DNA from: an uncultured Anaerolineae bacterium
Lineage (GTDB): Bacteria; Chloroflexota; Anaerolineae; Aggregatilineales; Phototrophicaceae
Reading direction: 5' to 3'
DNA length: 64,000 nt
Assembly (NCBI GenBank): GCA_938022205.1
Contig: CALIEB010000005.1
Span: forward strand, 1 to 64,000
Of the stretch, positions 7,863 to 17,331 are shown in pieces (the stretch's first letter is position 1; the number at the start of each line of letters is the position of its first letter). The notes beneath the pieces were generated by a model. It saw only the letters and a list, made by a program, of their open reading frames with translations, did no database searches and was not told where the DNA came from. The translations under genes and the position numbers were made by a program.

Positions 7863-9197
7863 TTAGCCGATAATCTTCGCCTCAATGGCTTCTTGCAAGC
7901 GTTCGCGCACGCCTTCGAAAGGAATGCGCTGCAGCAGTTCGTCAAAGAACCCATCAATGACCATTAACTCTGCCTCCGGACGCGTGATGCCGCGACTCAT
8001 CAGGTAGAAAATCAGCTGCTCTTCCAGCGTGCCAAAAGTAGCAGCGTGCGAACACGCCACGTCGTCCGCTTCAATCTCTAAGCCCGGAATGCTGTCCATG
8101 CGGGCGTTGTCGCTCAACAGCAGGTTACGACACGCTTGATAGCCGTCAATCTTCTGCATCTTCGGCAAAGACTTAATCATACCCTGCCAGAGCGTACGCG
8201 CGTTGTCCTTCGCCGCGCCCTTAAACAACAAGTCGGTGACCGTCAGCGGCGCGTTGTGATTCTGCTGGGTGTCAAGGTCAAAGAACTGCCCCTTGTCGGC
8301 GAAGAAGAAACCGCTGACGCGAGCGTTCGCACCCTTGCCGACCGCATCCACCTCGATAAACGCCTTCGTGAGGCGGCTGCCCATCGTGCCAAGTACCCAA
8401 TCGCAAGAGGCATCGCGCCCCACTATCGCCCGCTGATGCGAGAACTCGTAAGTCGTGCGATTCCACTCTTGCAAGGCAACATAGCGCAGATTTGCCGCGT
8501 CACCCACGATAAGCTCGGTCGCGCCGATGTAGGTAGCGTGGGCATCGCCATGCGGCGCAGAGGCATAATCTACCTGCACTGTCGCTTGCGCGTTCTCTTC
8601 CACGACAACCAACACATGCCCAAGACTGGCACCGCTGTGCGTGTTGTAGATCACCACATGCAGCGGCAGCTCTGCTGCTTTGTTGCGCGGCACGTAGACA
8701 AACGCGCCATACTGCCATAGCGCACCGTGCAGCGCGGCAAACTTGCCGTCGCTGGGCTTGACCGCTTGCGTCATAAAATACTTTTGCAGCAGGTCACTAT
8801 GCTCGCGGACAGCGGTCTCAAGGTCGGTGAAAATCACACCCTGCACCTTGAGCGCGTCTGCTAGGCGATGCTGCACCAGCTTGCCGTCGACAAACGCTAG
8901 CGTGCCGCCTTCGGTATCCCCCATCAGCGGCGTGAGCATCTTGGCGGGGATGTGTTCCGCCATCGCGCCGTTGGGCGTGCTTAGGAGTGCTGCCTCTTGC
9001 CAGCGAATGTGGCGATAGTCCGTGCGCCGCCACTCCTCTTCCATGCTGGGCATGGGCAAACTTTCGTAAATCTCCCAAGCCGCAAGGCGCGCGTCACGCA
9101 ACCACTGCGGCTCTTGGCGCAGCGCGCTGAGTGTCTCAACGTCTGCGCGAGTATACTGTGGTACTGCCTCACCTCGTGTGCGTTTTTGAACGACCAC
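7863..9197 (-). CDS. sufD: Fe-S cluster assembly protein SufD
   Basis: A 444-aa SufB/SufD-family beta-helix protein. SufD pairs with SufB as a scaffold for [Fe-S] assembly, powered by SufC. The conserved core is visible: AFVYVPRNKAAELPLHVVIY, ATVQVDYAS and, near the C terminus, [50 protein letters not shown], which includes the conserved SHAAT. The GTG start at 9197 is set by a strong AGGAGG seven bases upstream. It sits third in sufC-sufB-sufD order. Confidence 0.95.
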   Translation of the reverse strand: MVVQKRTRGEAVPQYTRADVETLSALRQEPQWLRDARLAAWEIYESLPMPSMEEEWRRTDYRHIRWQEAALLSTPNGAMAEHIPAKMLTPLMGDTEGGTLAFVDGKLVQHRLADALKVQGVIFTDLETAVREHSDLLQKYFMTQAVKPSDGKFAALHGALWQYGAFVYVPRNKAAELPLHVVIYNTHSGASLGHVLVVVEENAQATVQVDYASAPHGDAHATYIGATELIVGDAANLRYVALQEWNRTTYEFSHQRAIVGRDASCDWVLGTMGSRLTKAFIEVDAVGKGANARVSGFFFADKGQFFDLDTQQNHNAPLTVTDLLFKGAAKDNARTLWQGMIKSLPKMQKIDGYQACRNLLLSDNARMDSIPGLEIEADDVACSHAATFGTLEEQLIFYLMSRGITRPEAELMVIDGFFDELLQRIPFEGVRERLQEAIEAKIIG

Positions 9198-9260
9198 GAC
9201 ACTTCCTCCTCGTGGATGTTGGTACGGCGCGCCTCCTGCTAGTGACGCGCCGTTTTAGTT

Positions 9261-10709
9261 TTAGCCAATCGAACCTTCAAGCTGAATTTGAATCAAGCGG
9301 TTGAGTTCCAGCGCGTATTCCATCGGCAGCTCCTTAACAAGCGGCTCAAGGAAGCCGTTCACGATGAGCGCGTTGGCTTCATCCTCGCTAATGCCACGAC
9401 TCATCAGGTAGAAGAGCTGGTCTTCGCCAATCTTGCTCACCGAGGCTTCATGCCCCATCGTCACGTCTTTTGCGTCGATCTCAATCGTCGGGTACGTGTC
9501 AGAACGGCTGCGGTCATCCAGCAGCAGCGCGTCGCACACGACGTTGCTCTTGCAGCCGTGCGCACCTTCAGCAATCTTGAGCAAGCCGCGATAGGAAGCG
9601 CGCCCGCCGTCCTTAGAAATCGACTTGCTAATGATTTGGCTGGTCGTGTTAGGGGCAAGGTGCGTGATTTTCGCGCCCGCATCCTGATGCTGCCCCGCGC
9701 CTGCAAAGGCAATCGACAGCACTTCACCGTGCGCGCCCTCGCCTGCCAAAATCACGGCAGGGTACTTCATTGTCAAGCGGCTGCCGAGATTGCCGTCCAC
9801 CCATTCCATCGTAGCGTTGCGATATGCCACCGCACGCTTGGTCACAAGGTTGTAGACGTTGTTCGACCAGTTTTGAATGGTGGTGTAGCGGCAGCGTCCG
9901 CCCTCTTTGACGATGATTTCGACAACCGCGCTGTGCAGGCTATCAGAGCTGTAGATGGGTGCGGTGCAGCCCTCGACATAATGCACATACGCGCCTTCGT
10001 CGACGATAATCAGCGTGCGCTCAAACTGCCCCATGTTCTGGGTATTAATGCGGAAGTAGGCTTGCAGCGGCATTTCGACATGCACGCCCGGTGGCACGTA
10101 GATAAACGAGCCGCCCGACCAAACCGCCGTGTTGAGCGCGGCAAACTTGTTGTCGTCAGCAGGAATGACCGTGCCAAAATACGCGCGCACCAGCTCGGGA
10201 TGTTCGCGCAGCCCGCTGTCCATGTCTAAGAAAATCACACCTTTTTCTTCAAGGTCTTGGCGAATGTTGTGGTACACGGACTCCGAATCGTACTGCGCAC
10301 TCACGCCATGCAAGAACTTCTGCTCCGCTTCCGGAATGCCGAGACGTTCGAACGTCTCTTTAATCTCAGGGGGAACGTCGTTCCAGTCGTCCTCAGTGCG
10401 CTCAGTGGCGCGCACGTAGTAGTAAATGTCGTCGTAGTCGATATGGCTCAGGTCGCCGCCCCACTGCGGGGTTGGTTTGGCGAGAAAGGTGTGATACGCC
10501 TTAACGCGGATTTCTGTCATCCACTCCGGCTCGCCCTTCATCGCGCTGATTTGGCGCACAACCTGCTCGTTTAAGCCCTTTTGGCTCTTAAAGGCATACT
10601 GCACATCGTCGTCGTGAAAGCCGTAAACCTCTTCATACGAGGCACGCACCTCTTTAAGAGCTTGTTCTTCTTGCGAAAGCTGCTTCTCACTTGGCACATA
10701 CTCAACCAT
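9261..10709 (-). CDS. sufB: Fe-S cluster assembly scaffold SufB
   Basis: A 482-aa SufB scaffold. It shows typical motifs: [20 protein letters not shown] near the N terminus, the [26 protein letters not shown] strand pair, the cysteine in YVEGCTAP, and the C-terminal [21 protein letters not shown]. With SufC and SufD it builds clusters on a SufBC2D-type complex. The ATG at 10709 has GGAG eight bases upstream and is preferred to the GTG three bases earlier. It lies 44 bases after sufC. Confidence 0.97.
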   Translation of the reverse strand: MVEYVPSEKQLSQEEQALKEVRASYEEVYGFHDDDVQYAFKSQKGLNEQVVRQISAMKGEPEWMTEIRVKAYHTFLAKPTPQWGGDLSHIDYDDIYYYVRATERTEDDWNDVPPEIKETFERLGIPEAEQKFLHGVSAQYDSESVYHNIRQDLEEKGVIFLDMDSGLREHPELVRAYFGTVIPADDNKFAALNTAVWSGGSFIYVPPGVHVEMPLQAYFRINTQNMGQFERTLIIVDEGAYVHYVEGCTAPIYSSDSLHSAVVEIIVKEGGRCRYTTIQNWSNNVYNLVTKRAVAYRNATMEWVDGNLGSRLTMKYPAVILAGEGAHGEVLSIAFAGAGQHQDAGAKITHLAPNTTSQIISKSISKDGGRASYRGLLKIAEGAHGCKSNVVCDALLLDDRSRSDTYPTIEIDAKDVTMGHEASVSKIGEDQLFYLMSRGISEDEANALIVNGFLEPLVKELPMEYALELNRLIQIQLEGSIG

Positions 10710-10753
10710 CACTCACGCTCCTTCACACGTTGGGTTGCTGGGATATGGGGTAC

Positions 10754-11536
10754 TTAGGCTTCACTAGCCGCATAAGCACTGCGGATGCGCTCGTAGCCCT
10801 CTTCCTCGAGGCGCAGCGCAAGCTCGGCACCACCGCTTTCCACAATGCGCCCGGCGTACATCACATGCACGCGGTCAGGCTTGATGTAGTTAAGCAGGCG
10901 TTGATAGTGGGTAATCACCAGCGCGCCCATGTTAGGACCGACCAGTTTGGACACGCCTTCGGCGACGATGCGCAGCGCGTCAATGTCTAACCCGCTGTCG
11001 GTCTCGTCAAGGATGGCAATTTTGGGTTCAAGCACCGCCATTTGCAGCACTTCAGCGCGCTTTTTCTCGCCACCGCTAAAGCCCTCGTTCAGATAACGCC
11101 CGGCAAAGCTGTGGTCGATGCCGAGCATGGTCATCTTTTCGCGCATTAAGCGGGTAAACTGCGGGATAGAAATGCCCTTCGTGTCGGGGTCTTGTGCCTT
11201 CATGCGGGCGTTGATGGCGTGGCGCAAGAAATTCGCCAGCGTCACGCCCGGAATAGCCACAGGATATTGGAAAGCGAGAAACAAGCCAGCACGGCTGCGC
11301 TCGTCCGCTTCCATCTCCAGCAGATTCTCGCCATCCAGCAAAATCTCACCTTCGGTCACTTCATAGGCAGGGTTGCCGAGCAAGACGTTCGCCAAGGTGC
11401 TTTTGCCAGACCCATTGGGACCCATCAGGGCATGCACTTCGCCCTGTTTTACAACGAGGTTCACGCCGCGCAAGATAGGCTGTTCTTGTCCTTCTACACG
11501 TGCATGCAGATTGCGGATTTCTAGGGTTGCTGACAT
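10754..11536 (-). CDS. sufC: Fe-S cluster assembly ATPase SufC
   Basis: A 260-aa ABC-type ATPase, first gene of the suf operon. Walker A GPNGSGKS (39-46), ABC signature [14 protein letters not shown] and Walker [17 protein letters not shown] are all present, the last with the SufC-typical DETDSGLD. It drives SufB/SufD conformational change during cluster assembly in the cytoplasm. GAAAGG precedes the ATG. A strong promoter is found 70-100 bases upstream. Confidence 0.97.
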   Translation of the reverse strand: MSATLEIRNLHARVEGQEQPILRGVNLVVKQGEVHALMGPNGSGKSTLANVLLGNPAYEVTEGEILLDGENLLEMEADERSRAGLFLAFQYPVAIPGVTLANFLRHAINARMKAQDPDTKGISIPQFTRLMREKMTMLGIDHSFAGRYLNEGFSGGEKKRAEVLQMAVLEPKIAILDETDSGLDIDALRIVAEGVSKLVGPNMGALVITHYQRLLNYIKPDRVHVMYAGRIVESGGAELALRLEEEGYERIRSAYAASEA

Positions 11537-11608
11537 CGAGATGCCTTTCTCTCATGTATCATTAATGTAGGTTAAATTTTTTCCGTACCTAATGCTTAAA
11601 ACACTCGT

Positions 11609-11638
11609 AGTATAACAAGGTCTCATGAGCGTTGTCAA
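11609..11638 (-). promoter_or_regulatory. Promoter of the suf operon
   Basis: A minus-strand consensus -35 TTGACA (11633-11638) and a -10 TATACT (11609-11614) are 18 bases apart. They give an untranslated leader of about 65 bases before sufC. No obvious IscR- or SufR-type operator was recognised in it. Confidence 0.65.
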
Positions 11639-11666
11639 TATTGATGATGAATATCTTCTAAATTCG

Positions 11667-11695
11667 TTGCCTGCTACACACAAATCCGTTATGAT
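11667..11695 (+). promoter_or_regulatory. Promoter of the MIP18/SufT-like gene
   Basis: TTGCCT (11667-11672) and TATGAT (11690-11695) with an exact 17-base spacer. They lie 38 bases before the ATG at 11734 and are divergent from the suf promoter. Confidence 0.6.
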
Positions 11696-11733
11696 AGTGA
11701 GAGAAGCAGCCAATACAGCAAAGGATATAAGCC

Positions 11734-12039
11734 ATGAGCCACATTGCAAGCAAAGAGGACAGCGTGCGCGAGGCACTGCGTGCCGTTGTTGACCCCGAAA
11801 TTGGCATGAACATCATCGAATTGGGGTTGGTGCGCGAGCTAGAAATTCACGAGGACCGCGCACACATCACTATGATTATGACCACCCCTTTCTGCCCCTA
11901 CGCGCCGCAGCTTTTGGAGCAGACGCGCCGCACTGTCCAAGACCATCTTGGCGTGCCAACCACCATTGAGATGGGGCTAGAGATGTGGGACCCGTCGATG
12001 ATGGAAGACGGCGCAGCCAGCGACTGGGGCTTATTCTAG
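11734..12039 (+). CDS. MIP18 family (DUF59) metal-sulfur cluster assembly factor, SufT-like
   Basis: A 101-aa single-domain protein of the MIP18/PaaD/SufT family. It has the DPEIGMNIIELGLVREL opening, the cluster-related Cys in TTPFCPYAP, and a C-terminal DWGLF tail. Family members help deliver or mature Fe-S clusters. It is transcribed divergently from sufCBD with its own promoter, so shared function but separate control is likely. AAAGGA lies nine bases before the ATG. Confidence 0.9.
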   Translation: MSHIASKEDSVREALRAVVDPEIGMNIIELGLVRELEIHEDRAHITMIMTTPFCPYAPQLLEQTRRTVQDHLGVPTTIEMGLEMWDPSMMEDGAASDWGLF

Positions 12040-12089
12040 CGCGATAATGAAGGGCGGCGCAGGCGTGTGCCGCCCTGAAACGTCTGTCC

Positions 12090-14228
12090 TTAGGGACGAT
12101 TGCGCACAATAAAGGCTTTAGGGTCGATGTAATGCTTGAGCAGCAAGGCTTGGTTTTTGCCGGGCCAATCGCTTGGTCGCGTCTCTAAAATGGTGGTCGG
12201 GCTAAGGTCAAAGTGCAGGTGCGGCACATAACGCCCGAAAGCATCGCCAATTTCGCAGATGAGCTGCCCGCGCCGCACGCGGTCGCCCGCTTTGACCTTC
12301 ATGTTCTGCACGTGACCATAGCGGCTGTAAAGCACCTCACCGTTGGGTTGATACAACGGGTCATGGCGAATGACGATGACATTGCCCCAGACCGGCAGCC
12401 GCGCGGCAAACGTCACCACGCCATTGGCGCAAGCATAGACCGGCATGCCCAAGTCGTCGTAAGGTTTGCCCCAGTTTAAGTCCGCCCCCGTGTGATACGC
12501 CTCGCTTGGCGTGCCAACAAAGTACAACACGCCAAACGGGCTAGCGTCTAACCAACCTTGCGGCCAAACTTGCGCGCCCCTGCGCTGTGCTTCTGTTCCC
12601 ACTGGAGAATCGTAGCCGTCGGCGACGTTAACCCCGTTGACGATGCTGGGGCGCGTGCCACCAGATGGCGGCGTTGGCGTGGGGTTTGTAGGCGGCGCAA
12701 CGGTGACAATGCGACGGAAGCGCATCGCGTCGAATGCGATTTCCGCGCCTGCTTCGCCAGTCACGTCATTTAAGAAGACTTTGCCCGCGTTAGGCATCTC
12801 GCGCACGAGGTCAAAGATGCCCAGCGTGACCCAACGATTGCGGTTTTGCGCTTGGTTGATGTCGACGACCACTTCGGTGTTCGTGCCACGAATGCCGTGA
12901 ATTTTATAGCGCGCGCGGGTGGTTGTCGCGTGGCGCGCTGGCACAAACACGGCAATTTCATACAAGCCTGACGCGGGCAAATTCGCGCGCCATTCCGCCC
13001 AAACCTTGCTCGTGTTGGTCTCGGTCTGCTTGTAAAGCACTGTCCAACCCCATGTGCCGTCGAATTCAGAAAATTCGGGCTTGCCCGTGTAAGTGCCACT
13101 GCGGAAGCCCGCGCCTTTGGGCGTTACAATCACTTCATCAGTAAAGGCATCGGTTGGATTGGTCGGAGGTTGAGCGGGCGAGGTCGTCAGCGTGATGGGC
13201 TTGTTCACCGCTTCGAACTGTGAGATAACGCCGTAACGCCACCAGCTCAAGCCTGTAAAGCCATAGCGTTGTGTGGCGAGCGTGTGCGCTTCATGCTGGT
13301 CAAGCAAAAGTCCATCGCCTTGCAGCGCGGGGATAATCGGGCGACCAAACCCGCCCCACGTGTCCACCATTTGCTTGAGGGCTGCTTCGGGCGATATGCG
13401 AAAAGTTGCCCAGTACGTCTGCGGGTGCAGGCTCTGCACAAAGGGAAACCATTCATCAGGGAAGATGCTCGCTTTATGCCAAGGGCGCGGGTCCATGCTC
13501 AAGCCGATGTGAAACCGACCGCCAAGTGCTTGGCGAATTTTGAGCATAAAGGGGCGCACGGCTTCGCGCCCGCCTTGCCAGAAGCCGGCGTAAGGTTCAA
13601 CGTCTAAAATCATCGAACGCACGCCTGTGCGACGGCATGTGTCGATAATCAGTGCCGTTTCACGGTCAATATCCTTGCCCTGTGGCACGCACCACGCATG
13701 AAACTCAAGCCCGTTTTGCTGAAGAATCGCCACCCAGCGGTCGATATCCGCCACGCCGTTAATTGCCATGTTGCCGCCGCCCGCGTCAAACACGCCCTGC
13801 CAGTTGACACCGTCGCTCGTCTTGACCCATACCTGCTTGACGTTCGCAGCGCGCCGTTTGAGGTTAGCCACCAGCTCCTCGATGCTCTTTTCAGGAATGC
13901 CAGAGCCTTTCCAATGCCAAACCGCCACTGCACCGTCGTAAGGGGTGGGCGTTTGGGTAGTCGGCACGTTGCCCACCGCCACCTCAAAAGAAATCACCGT
14001 TGTTGACACCCAGCCCCCAAAGCCACGCTGCTCTACCCACACCCAGCCATCGCGCAGCGTGGGCGGATAATGCACGACCAGCGAATTGTTGCGCACATCG
14101 CCCACAATCGCATACTGGGTGCCCGGTCCCGAGCGCACGTTCGCAAACGCGCTTCTCGTGTTAGCAATGGCGTTTTGCCCTGCGCCTGCGTTGGTAGGTT
14201 TGGGTACTGCTGGCGGATTGCTGCTCAT
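12090..14228 (-). CDS. Multidomain SH3b / TIM-barrel / golvesin-like / M23 peptidase protein
   Basis: A 712-aa mosaic. Residues ~20-90 are a bacterial SH3 domain (ANVRSGPGTQYAIVG). About 100-350 form a glycosidase-like TIM barrel (AVWHWKGSG, SMILDVEPYAGFW, SLHPQTYWATF). About 370-520 are a beta-sandwich resembling golvesin/xanthan-lyase C-terminal domains (YEIAVFVPARHATTTRARYKIHG). About 560-700 are an M23 (LytM) metallopeptidase with HTGADLNWG and HLHFDLS supplying the zinc ligands. This suggests binding and cleavage of cell-wall or polysaccharide material. Oddly, no signal peptide or membrane anchor is visible at the N terminus (MSSNPPAVPKPTNAG). Export may be nonclassical, the start may be wrong, or the protein may act after lysis, phage-like. 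Confidence 0.82.
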   Translation of the reverse strand: MSSNPPAVPKPTNAGAGQNAIANTRSAFANVRSGPGTQYAIVGDVRNNSLVVHYPPTLRDGWVWVEQRGFGGWVSTTVISFEVAVGNVPTTQTPTPYDGAVAVWHWKGSGIPEKSIEELVANLKRRAANVKQVWVKTSDGVNWQGVFDAGGGNMAINGVADIDRWVAILQQNGLEFHAWCVPQGKDIDRETALIIDTCRRTGVRSMILDVEPYAGFWQGGREAVRPFMLKIRQALGGRFHIGLSMDPRPWHKASIFPDEWFPFVQSLHPQTYWATFRISPEAALKQMVDTWGGFGRPIIPALQGDGLLLDQHEAHTLATQRYGFTGLSWWRYGVISQFEAVNKPITLTTSPAQPPTNPTDAFTDEVIVTPKGAGFRSGTYTGKPEFSEFDGTWGWTVLYKQTETNTSKVWAEWRANLPASGLYEIAVFVPARHATTTRARYKIHGIRGTNTEVVVDINQAQNRNRWVTLGIFDLVREMPNAGKVFLNDVTGEAGAEIAFDAMRFRRIVTVAPPTNPTPTPPSGGTRPSIVNGVNVADGYDSPVGTEAQRRGAQVWPQGWLDASPFGVLYFVGTPSEAYHTGADLNWGKPYDDLGMPVYACANGVVTFAARLPVWGNVIVIRHDPLYQPNGEVLYSRYGHVQNMKVKAGDRVRRGQLICEIGDAFGRYVPHLHFDLSPTTILETRPSDWPGKNQALLLKHYIDPKAFIVRNRP

Positions 14229-14384
14229 GTTCTGCTCCTGCCGTAAACTGATTTTTAACCTATACTGATAGTATTATAAAAAGGCATTTCTTGCAAAGTT
14301 TTCGCGGATGATTTGCCCTTGCCTGTGCCAAATAAAAGAGAGCTAGAGCTAAACACTATCGCCCTATTGCCGCGAAACAAGCCC

Positions 14385-14412
14385 TTCACAAGGTTCAGAT
14401 TTGTGCTACACT
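14385..14412 (+). promoter_or_regulatory. Promoter of tRNA-Pro
   Basis: TTCACA (14385-14390) and TACACT (14407-14412) with a 16-base spacer. The predicted start is a few bases before the mature tRNA 5' end. Confidence 0.5.
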
Positions 14413-14421
14413 ATAGTTGTT

Positions 14422-14496
14422 CGGGGCGTGGCGCAGCCCGGCTAGCGCACTTGCATGGGGTGCAAGGGGTCGTGGGTTCAAATCCCGCCGCCCCGA
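14422..14496 (+). tRNA. tRNA-Pro (anticodon GGG)
   Basis: A full cloverleaf with acceptor CGGGGCG/CGCCCCG, anticodon stem CTTGC/GCAAG with loop ATGGGGT (anticodon GGG), T-loop TTCAAAT and discriminator A. CCA is not encoded. Confidence 0.95.
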
Positions 14497-14504
14497 CACA
14501 AACA

Positions 14505-14533
14505 AAAAAACCGTCTCTCTTGAGGCGGTTTTT
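14505..14533 (+). terminator. Terminator of tRNA-Pro
   Basis: Stem AAACCGtCTC/GAGgCGGTTT with a 4-base loop, followed by TTTTGCG. It begins nine bases after the tRNA. Confidence 0.7.
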
Positions 14534-14592
14534 GCGTTTCTACGCCAATCTCGAAGCTGTTGCTCATCTGCTACTGCCCTCGTAAAAAGTGC

Positions 14593-14610
14593 TTAGGGGA
14601 AATCCCCTAA
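14593..14610. promoter_or_regulatory. Candidate operator upstream of the WYL-cas operon
   Basis: A perfect 7-4-7 palindrome, TTAGGGG-AAAT-CCCCTAA. It sits 5 bases upstream of the -35 box of the promoter serving the WYL regulator. tRNA-Pro already has its own terminator, so a terminator role here is unlikely. An imperfect copy with the same arm and spacer lengths lies before cas1 (22562-22579). Confidence 0.5.
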
Positions 14611-14615
14611 TTATT

Positions 14616-14643
14616 TTGCCCATCGACACAACCGCGTTACAAT
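14616..14643 (+). promoter_or_regulatory. Promoter of the WYL-cas operon
   Basis: TTGCCC (14616-14621) and TACAAT (14638-14643) spaced 16 bases. The leader to the WYL start is about 130 bases, with no other recognised signal. Confidence 0.55.
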
Positions 14644-14781
14644 CTAGCGTATCGCATAAGGCTATAAGTGCGAGCCATCTCGCATGTTACAGCTTTATAA
14701 CGCTCGTCTAACCGTAAACTTTGCAGTAGTTGCAAATACCCTTCGCTACACTCAAGGCGCACGCAAGGAGCAAGTCGGTTT

Positions 14782-15750
14782 ATGGGGCATGCTAAAACAA
14801 AACGCGAACGCATGGAGCAAATGGAGTCCTTTTTGCAGCGTGCTTATAGCAAAGGCGGCGCGTCTGTGTTCGATGTGGAGCGCGAGCTGGGCTTTGACCA
14901 CAGCACCGCACATCGCTATCTCAAGGAACTCGACGGCGTTATCGAAGTCGAGCGCGGCAAATACGCCATCAACCCGCAAAGCGCGCTGAGCAACGTGCGG
15001 CTCAACACGTCGGAAGCTATTGTCATCTATCTTGCCTTGCGCAAGTTTATTCGCCAAACGGGCAAGGCAACGCACTTCATGATAAGCGCGCTGCAAAAGG
15101 TTATCCCCGCTCTACGCGACGAGGCGTTGGTTACGCTCTTGCAAAACTCCACCAGCGTGCTAGCGCAGGAACGCCCTGCTGATGAGACCTACACGCTCAT
15201 TTGGCAAAGGCTCTTAGAGGCATGGCGTGAGCGGTGGGTCGTGCGCATCGACTACCAGAAGCAAGGCTCTGACCAGTCTGAACCGCACGACATCGAGCCC
15301 TACTTGTTCGAGCCACAGCTGCTAGGCGATGGGCTGTACGTCATTGCGTGGAGCCGCACGCGCAACGCGCTGCGCACGTTTAAGCCCGACCGCATCCTTT
15401 CGGCGCAAGTGTTGCCTATTAAGTTTGAGCCACGCCTTGACTTGACTGTTGAGCAGCTTTTGCGCCACTCTTGGGGCATTTGGTATGGCGAACAACCCAC
15501 CACCATCGAACTGCTGTTCAAGGCAGGTGTTCCTGCACAGCGCGTGCAAGAGACAGTGTTTTTGCCCACTGAAAAAAAGGTGCTGCTGGAAGACGGCAGC
15601 TTGTACTGGCGTGCCGACGTGGTGGGGTGGATAGAGATTTTGTCGTGGATACGCGGCTGGGGCGACGGCGTGCAAGTCCTCGCACCCGAAGATTTGCGCC
15701 AGCGCGTCGTCCAAGATTTGCAGAAAACGTTAAAGCAATACGGGCTGTAA
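14782..15750 (+). CDS. WYL-domain transcriptional regulator of the cas operon
   Basis: A 322-aa protein. An N-terminal helix-turn-helix (about 10-65, GGASVFDVERELGFDHSTAHRYLKEL) is followed by a WYL-type ligand-binding domain at about 150-235 (WVVRIDYQKQG, IEPYLFEPQLLGDGLYVIAWS, TFKPDRI) and a C-terminal WCX-like region. WYL proteins commonly control CRISPR and other defence loci, and some sense nucleic acids or nucleotides. It is the first gene of the cas cluster, 47 bases before cas8, on the same strand and without a terminator between. Autoregulation through the 14593-14610 palindrome is plausible inference. Confidence 0.88.
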   Translation: MGHAKTKRERMEQMESFLQRAYSKGGASVFDVERELGFDHSTAHRYLKELDGVIEVERGKYAINPQSALSNVRLNTSEAIVIYLALRKFIRQTGKATHFMISALQKVIPALRDEALVTLLQNSTSVLAQERPADETYTLIWQRLLEAWRERWVVRIDYQKQGSDQSEPHDIEPYLFEPQLLGDGLYVIAWSRTRNALRTFKPDRILSAQVLPIKFEPRLDLTVEQLLRHSWGIWYGEQPTTIELLFKAGVPAQRVQETVFLPTEKKVLLEDGSLYWRADVVGWIEILSWIRGWGDGVQVLAPEDLRQRVVQDLQKTLKQYGL

Positions 15751-15797
15751 AAAATCGTGTTATAGTGTACAAAAGCCGCAACAAAACAGGAGGCAAC

Positions 15798-17282
15798 ATG
15801 GACTACCGCATTCACTACACAGGTCACCCGTTCGTTGACGTAGGCGTGGCGACACTAGTCGCGCATGCTAATGTACAACATCCTGAAGAGCTTGAGGCAC
15901 ACCACCTTGAAGCCTTCGAAGCCTATGCAAAACCGATTTACCTTAAACGCATGCTGTTAGGTTATATTTCGTACGTGGTATTTCCTAACCTTGTGAATGC
16001 GGGACTGATTGGAGAAAAGAATTGGGAAAAGTTTGCTGAAAAGCGGCAAGACATTGTTCACGGTTTATTTTCCCTTTGGAAGTGGGACGGTAAAACGCCT
16101 TACCCTGCTCCAAACGAAGTTCCATGCCAAGCAGGAGAAACTTGCGTCTTCTGTGGTCAAGAAGGCGTGGTGAAAATGTCGCAACGCTTAGTACCAATGG
16201 TCGGTGGCGAAGACAGCATCAACTTCTTTCCTGAAGGAACTCCCAAAATGGCATTGTGCCGTGCCTGTACCATTGCTTTGCTTGCAATGCCTTTTGGGAC
16301 ACTAAACTCTGATGGCAAATGCTTTATCGTACATAGTCACCATACAGCTACTCTACAGCAGCTTGTAAAACTTTACTTAGGCTATAACATTCGGGATTTT
16401 GCCCTACCCAACCTTGCAAAACGCCCTAATCACAAGTACCCCAAAACCCAGCTTATCGAAAATCTCATTCAAGCAGGTCTGCACACCAGCAAGGCTGCCT
16501 CCATAACAGCTTATCTCTTCGTTGCCAGCAGCCAAAATGCCGATATTCAAATTTTTCATTTACCATCCAGTATCATTGATTTCGTGCGCAGTGCCAGTCG
16601 TGCCGACGAGAAAGCATGGCAGCAGATTGTTAACCGCGCCTGGGAGTTAGAAAAAGTCAGTAAAAGCAAAGAAAGCAAAGACCAAGAGGAAGATAACAAC
16701 ACTATCGTCTACGGCAAGCGCAACTTCTTCTATGAAGCTCTGTTTGACTTACCACAAAATGCCGTCAGTTTTCTGCGCACTTATCTGTTGCGCAACAAGA
16801 CTAAGGGAAAAACGAAAACGGACCCGAGCTATACCTACTCGTTTATCAAAGAACGCGAGGCTATCTCGTGGACACTGATTAGCTTATTCATGGAAAAGGT
16901 GATGAACATGGAAAGAAAACGCATTGAAGCTATTCGCAATCTTGGTGAACGGCTAGCCAGCTACATTCAAGAGGTGGACAGTCGTTTTTACCGCACAATT
17001 TATCTTGCCAGAGGTGAAAGTAACATCCGTTCCGCGCTCATCAAGGCTGCAAACGTTGCAAGGACAAGCGGCACGCTTAATGAGCCACTGCTGCCGTTTG
17101 ACGAATTTATTGATGTATTTTTCTACACGGATGATGCCAACAATTTGCTGCCTGATTGGTATTTGGCGAAGGATTTGCTGCTCGTGCGCATTATGGAATG
17201 CCTCAACCCACAATGGATTCGCGCAAACCAAGACGAACTCGAGGCACTAGCAAGTGACAGCGTAGCCGAACAAGCAAGTTAA
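15798..17282 (+). CDS. cas8: CRISPR-associated Cas8a1/Cst1 (CXXC-CXXC type) large Cascade subunit
   Basis: A 494-aa protein. It opens with MDYRIHYTGHPFVDVGVATL, typical of the Cst1 (CXXC_CXXC) family, and has two zinc-ribbon-like pairs, CVFC (~114-117) and CRAC (~152-155). In this subtype I-B variant it acts as the large subunit of the Cascade complex that surveys DNA for targets. The start at 15798 is chosen because AGGAGG lies six bases before it. A longer in-frame extension runs back into the WYL gene. Cas7 follows after 49 bases. Confidence 0.9.
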   Translation: MDYRIHYTGHPFVDVGVATLVAHANVQHPEELEAHHLEAFEAYAKPIYLKRMLLGYISYVVFPNLVNAGLIGEKNWEKFAEKRQDIVHGLFSLWKWDGKTPYPAPNEVPCQAGETCVFCGQEGVVKMSQRLVPMVGGEDSINFFPEGTPKMALCRACTIALLAMPFGTLNSDGKCFIVHSHHTATLQQLVKLYLGYNIRDFALPNLAKRPNHKYPKTQLIENLIQAGLHTSKAASITAYLFVASSQNADIQIFHLPSSIIDFVRSASRADEKAWQQIVNRAWELEKVSKSKESKDQEEDNNTIVYGKRNFFYEALFDLPQNAVSFLRTYLLRNKTKGKTKTDPSYTYSFIKEREAISWTLISLFMEKVMNMERKRIEAIRNLGERLASYIQEVDSRFYRTIYLARGESNIRSALIKAANVARTSGTLNEPLLPFDEFIDVFFYTDDANNLLPDWYLAKDLLLVRIMECLNPQWIRANQDELEALASDSVAEQAS

Positions 17283-17331
17283 AACTTGATTCGCTTTTTT
17301 ATCTATCTTCTAATCCGAAAGGAACATGCTC

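Noticed and set aside
9288-10229. A 313-codon open frame antisense to sufB
   Set aside because: Its codons mirror the third-position bias of sufB. The product is low-complexity Arg/Val/Ala/His with no family resemblance, and sufB is certain.
14593-14610. The palindrome before the WYL gene considered as a CRISPR repeat remnant or terminator
   Set aside because: It is only 18 bases, has no neighbouring copy at spacer distance, and no gene upstream needs a terminator because tRNA-Pro has its own.
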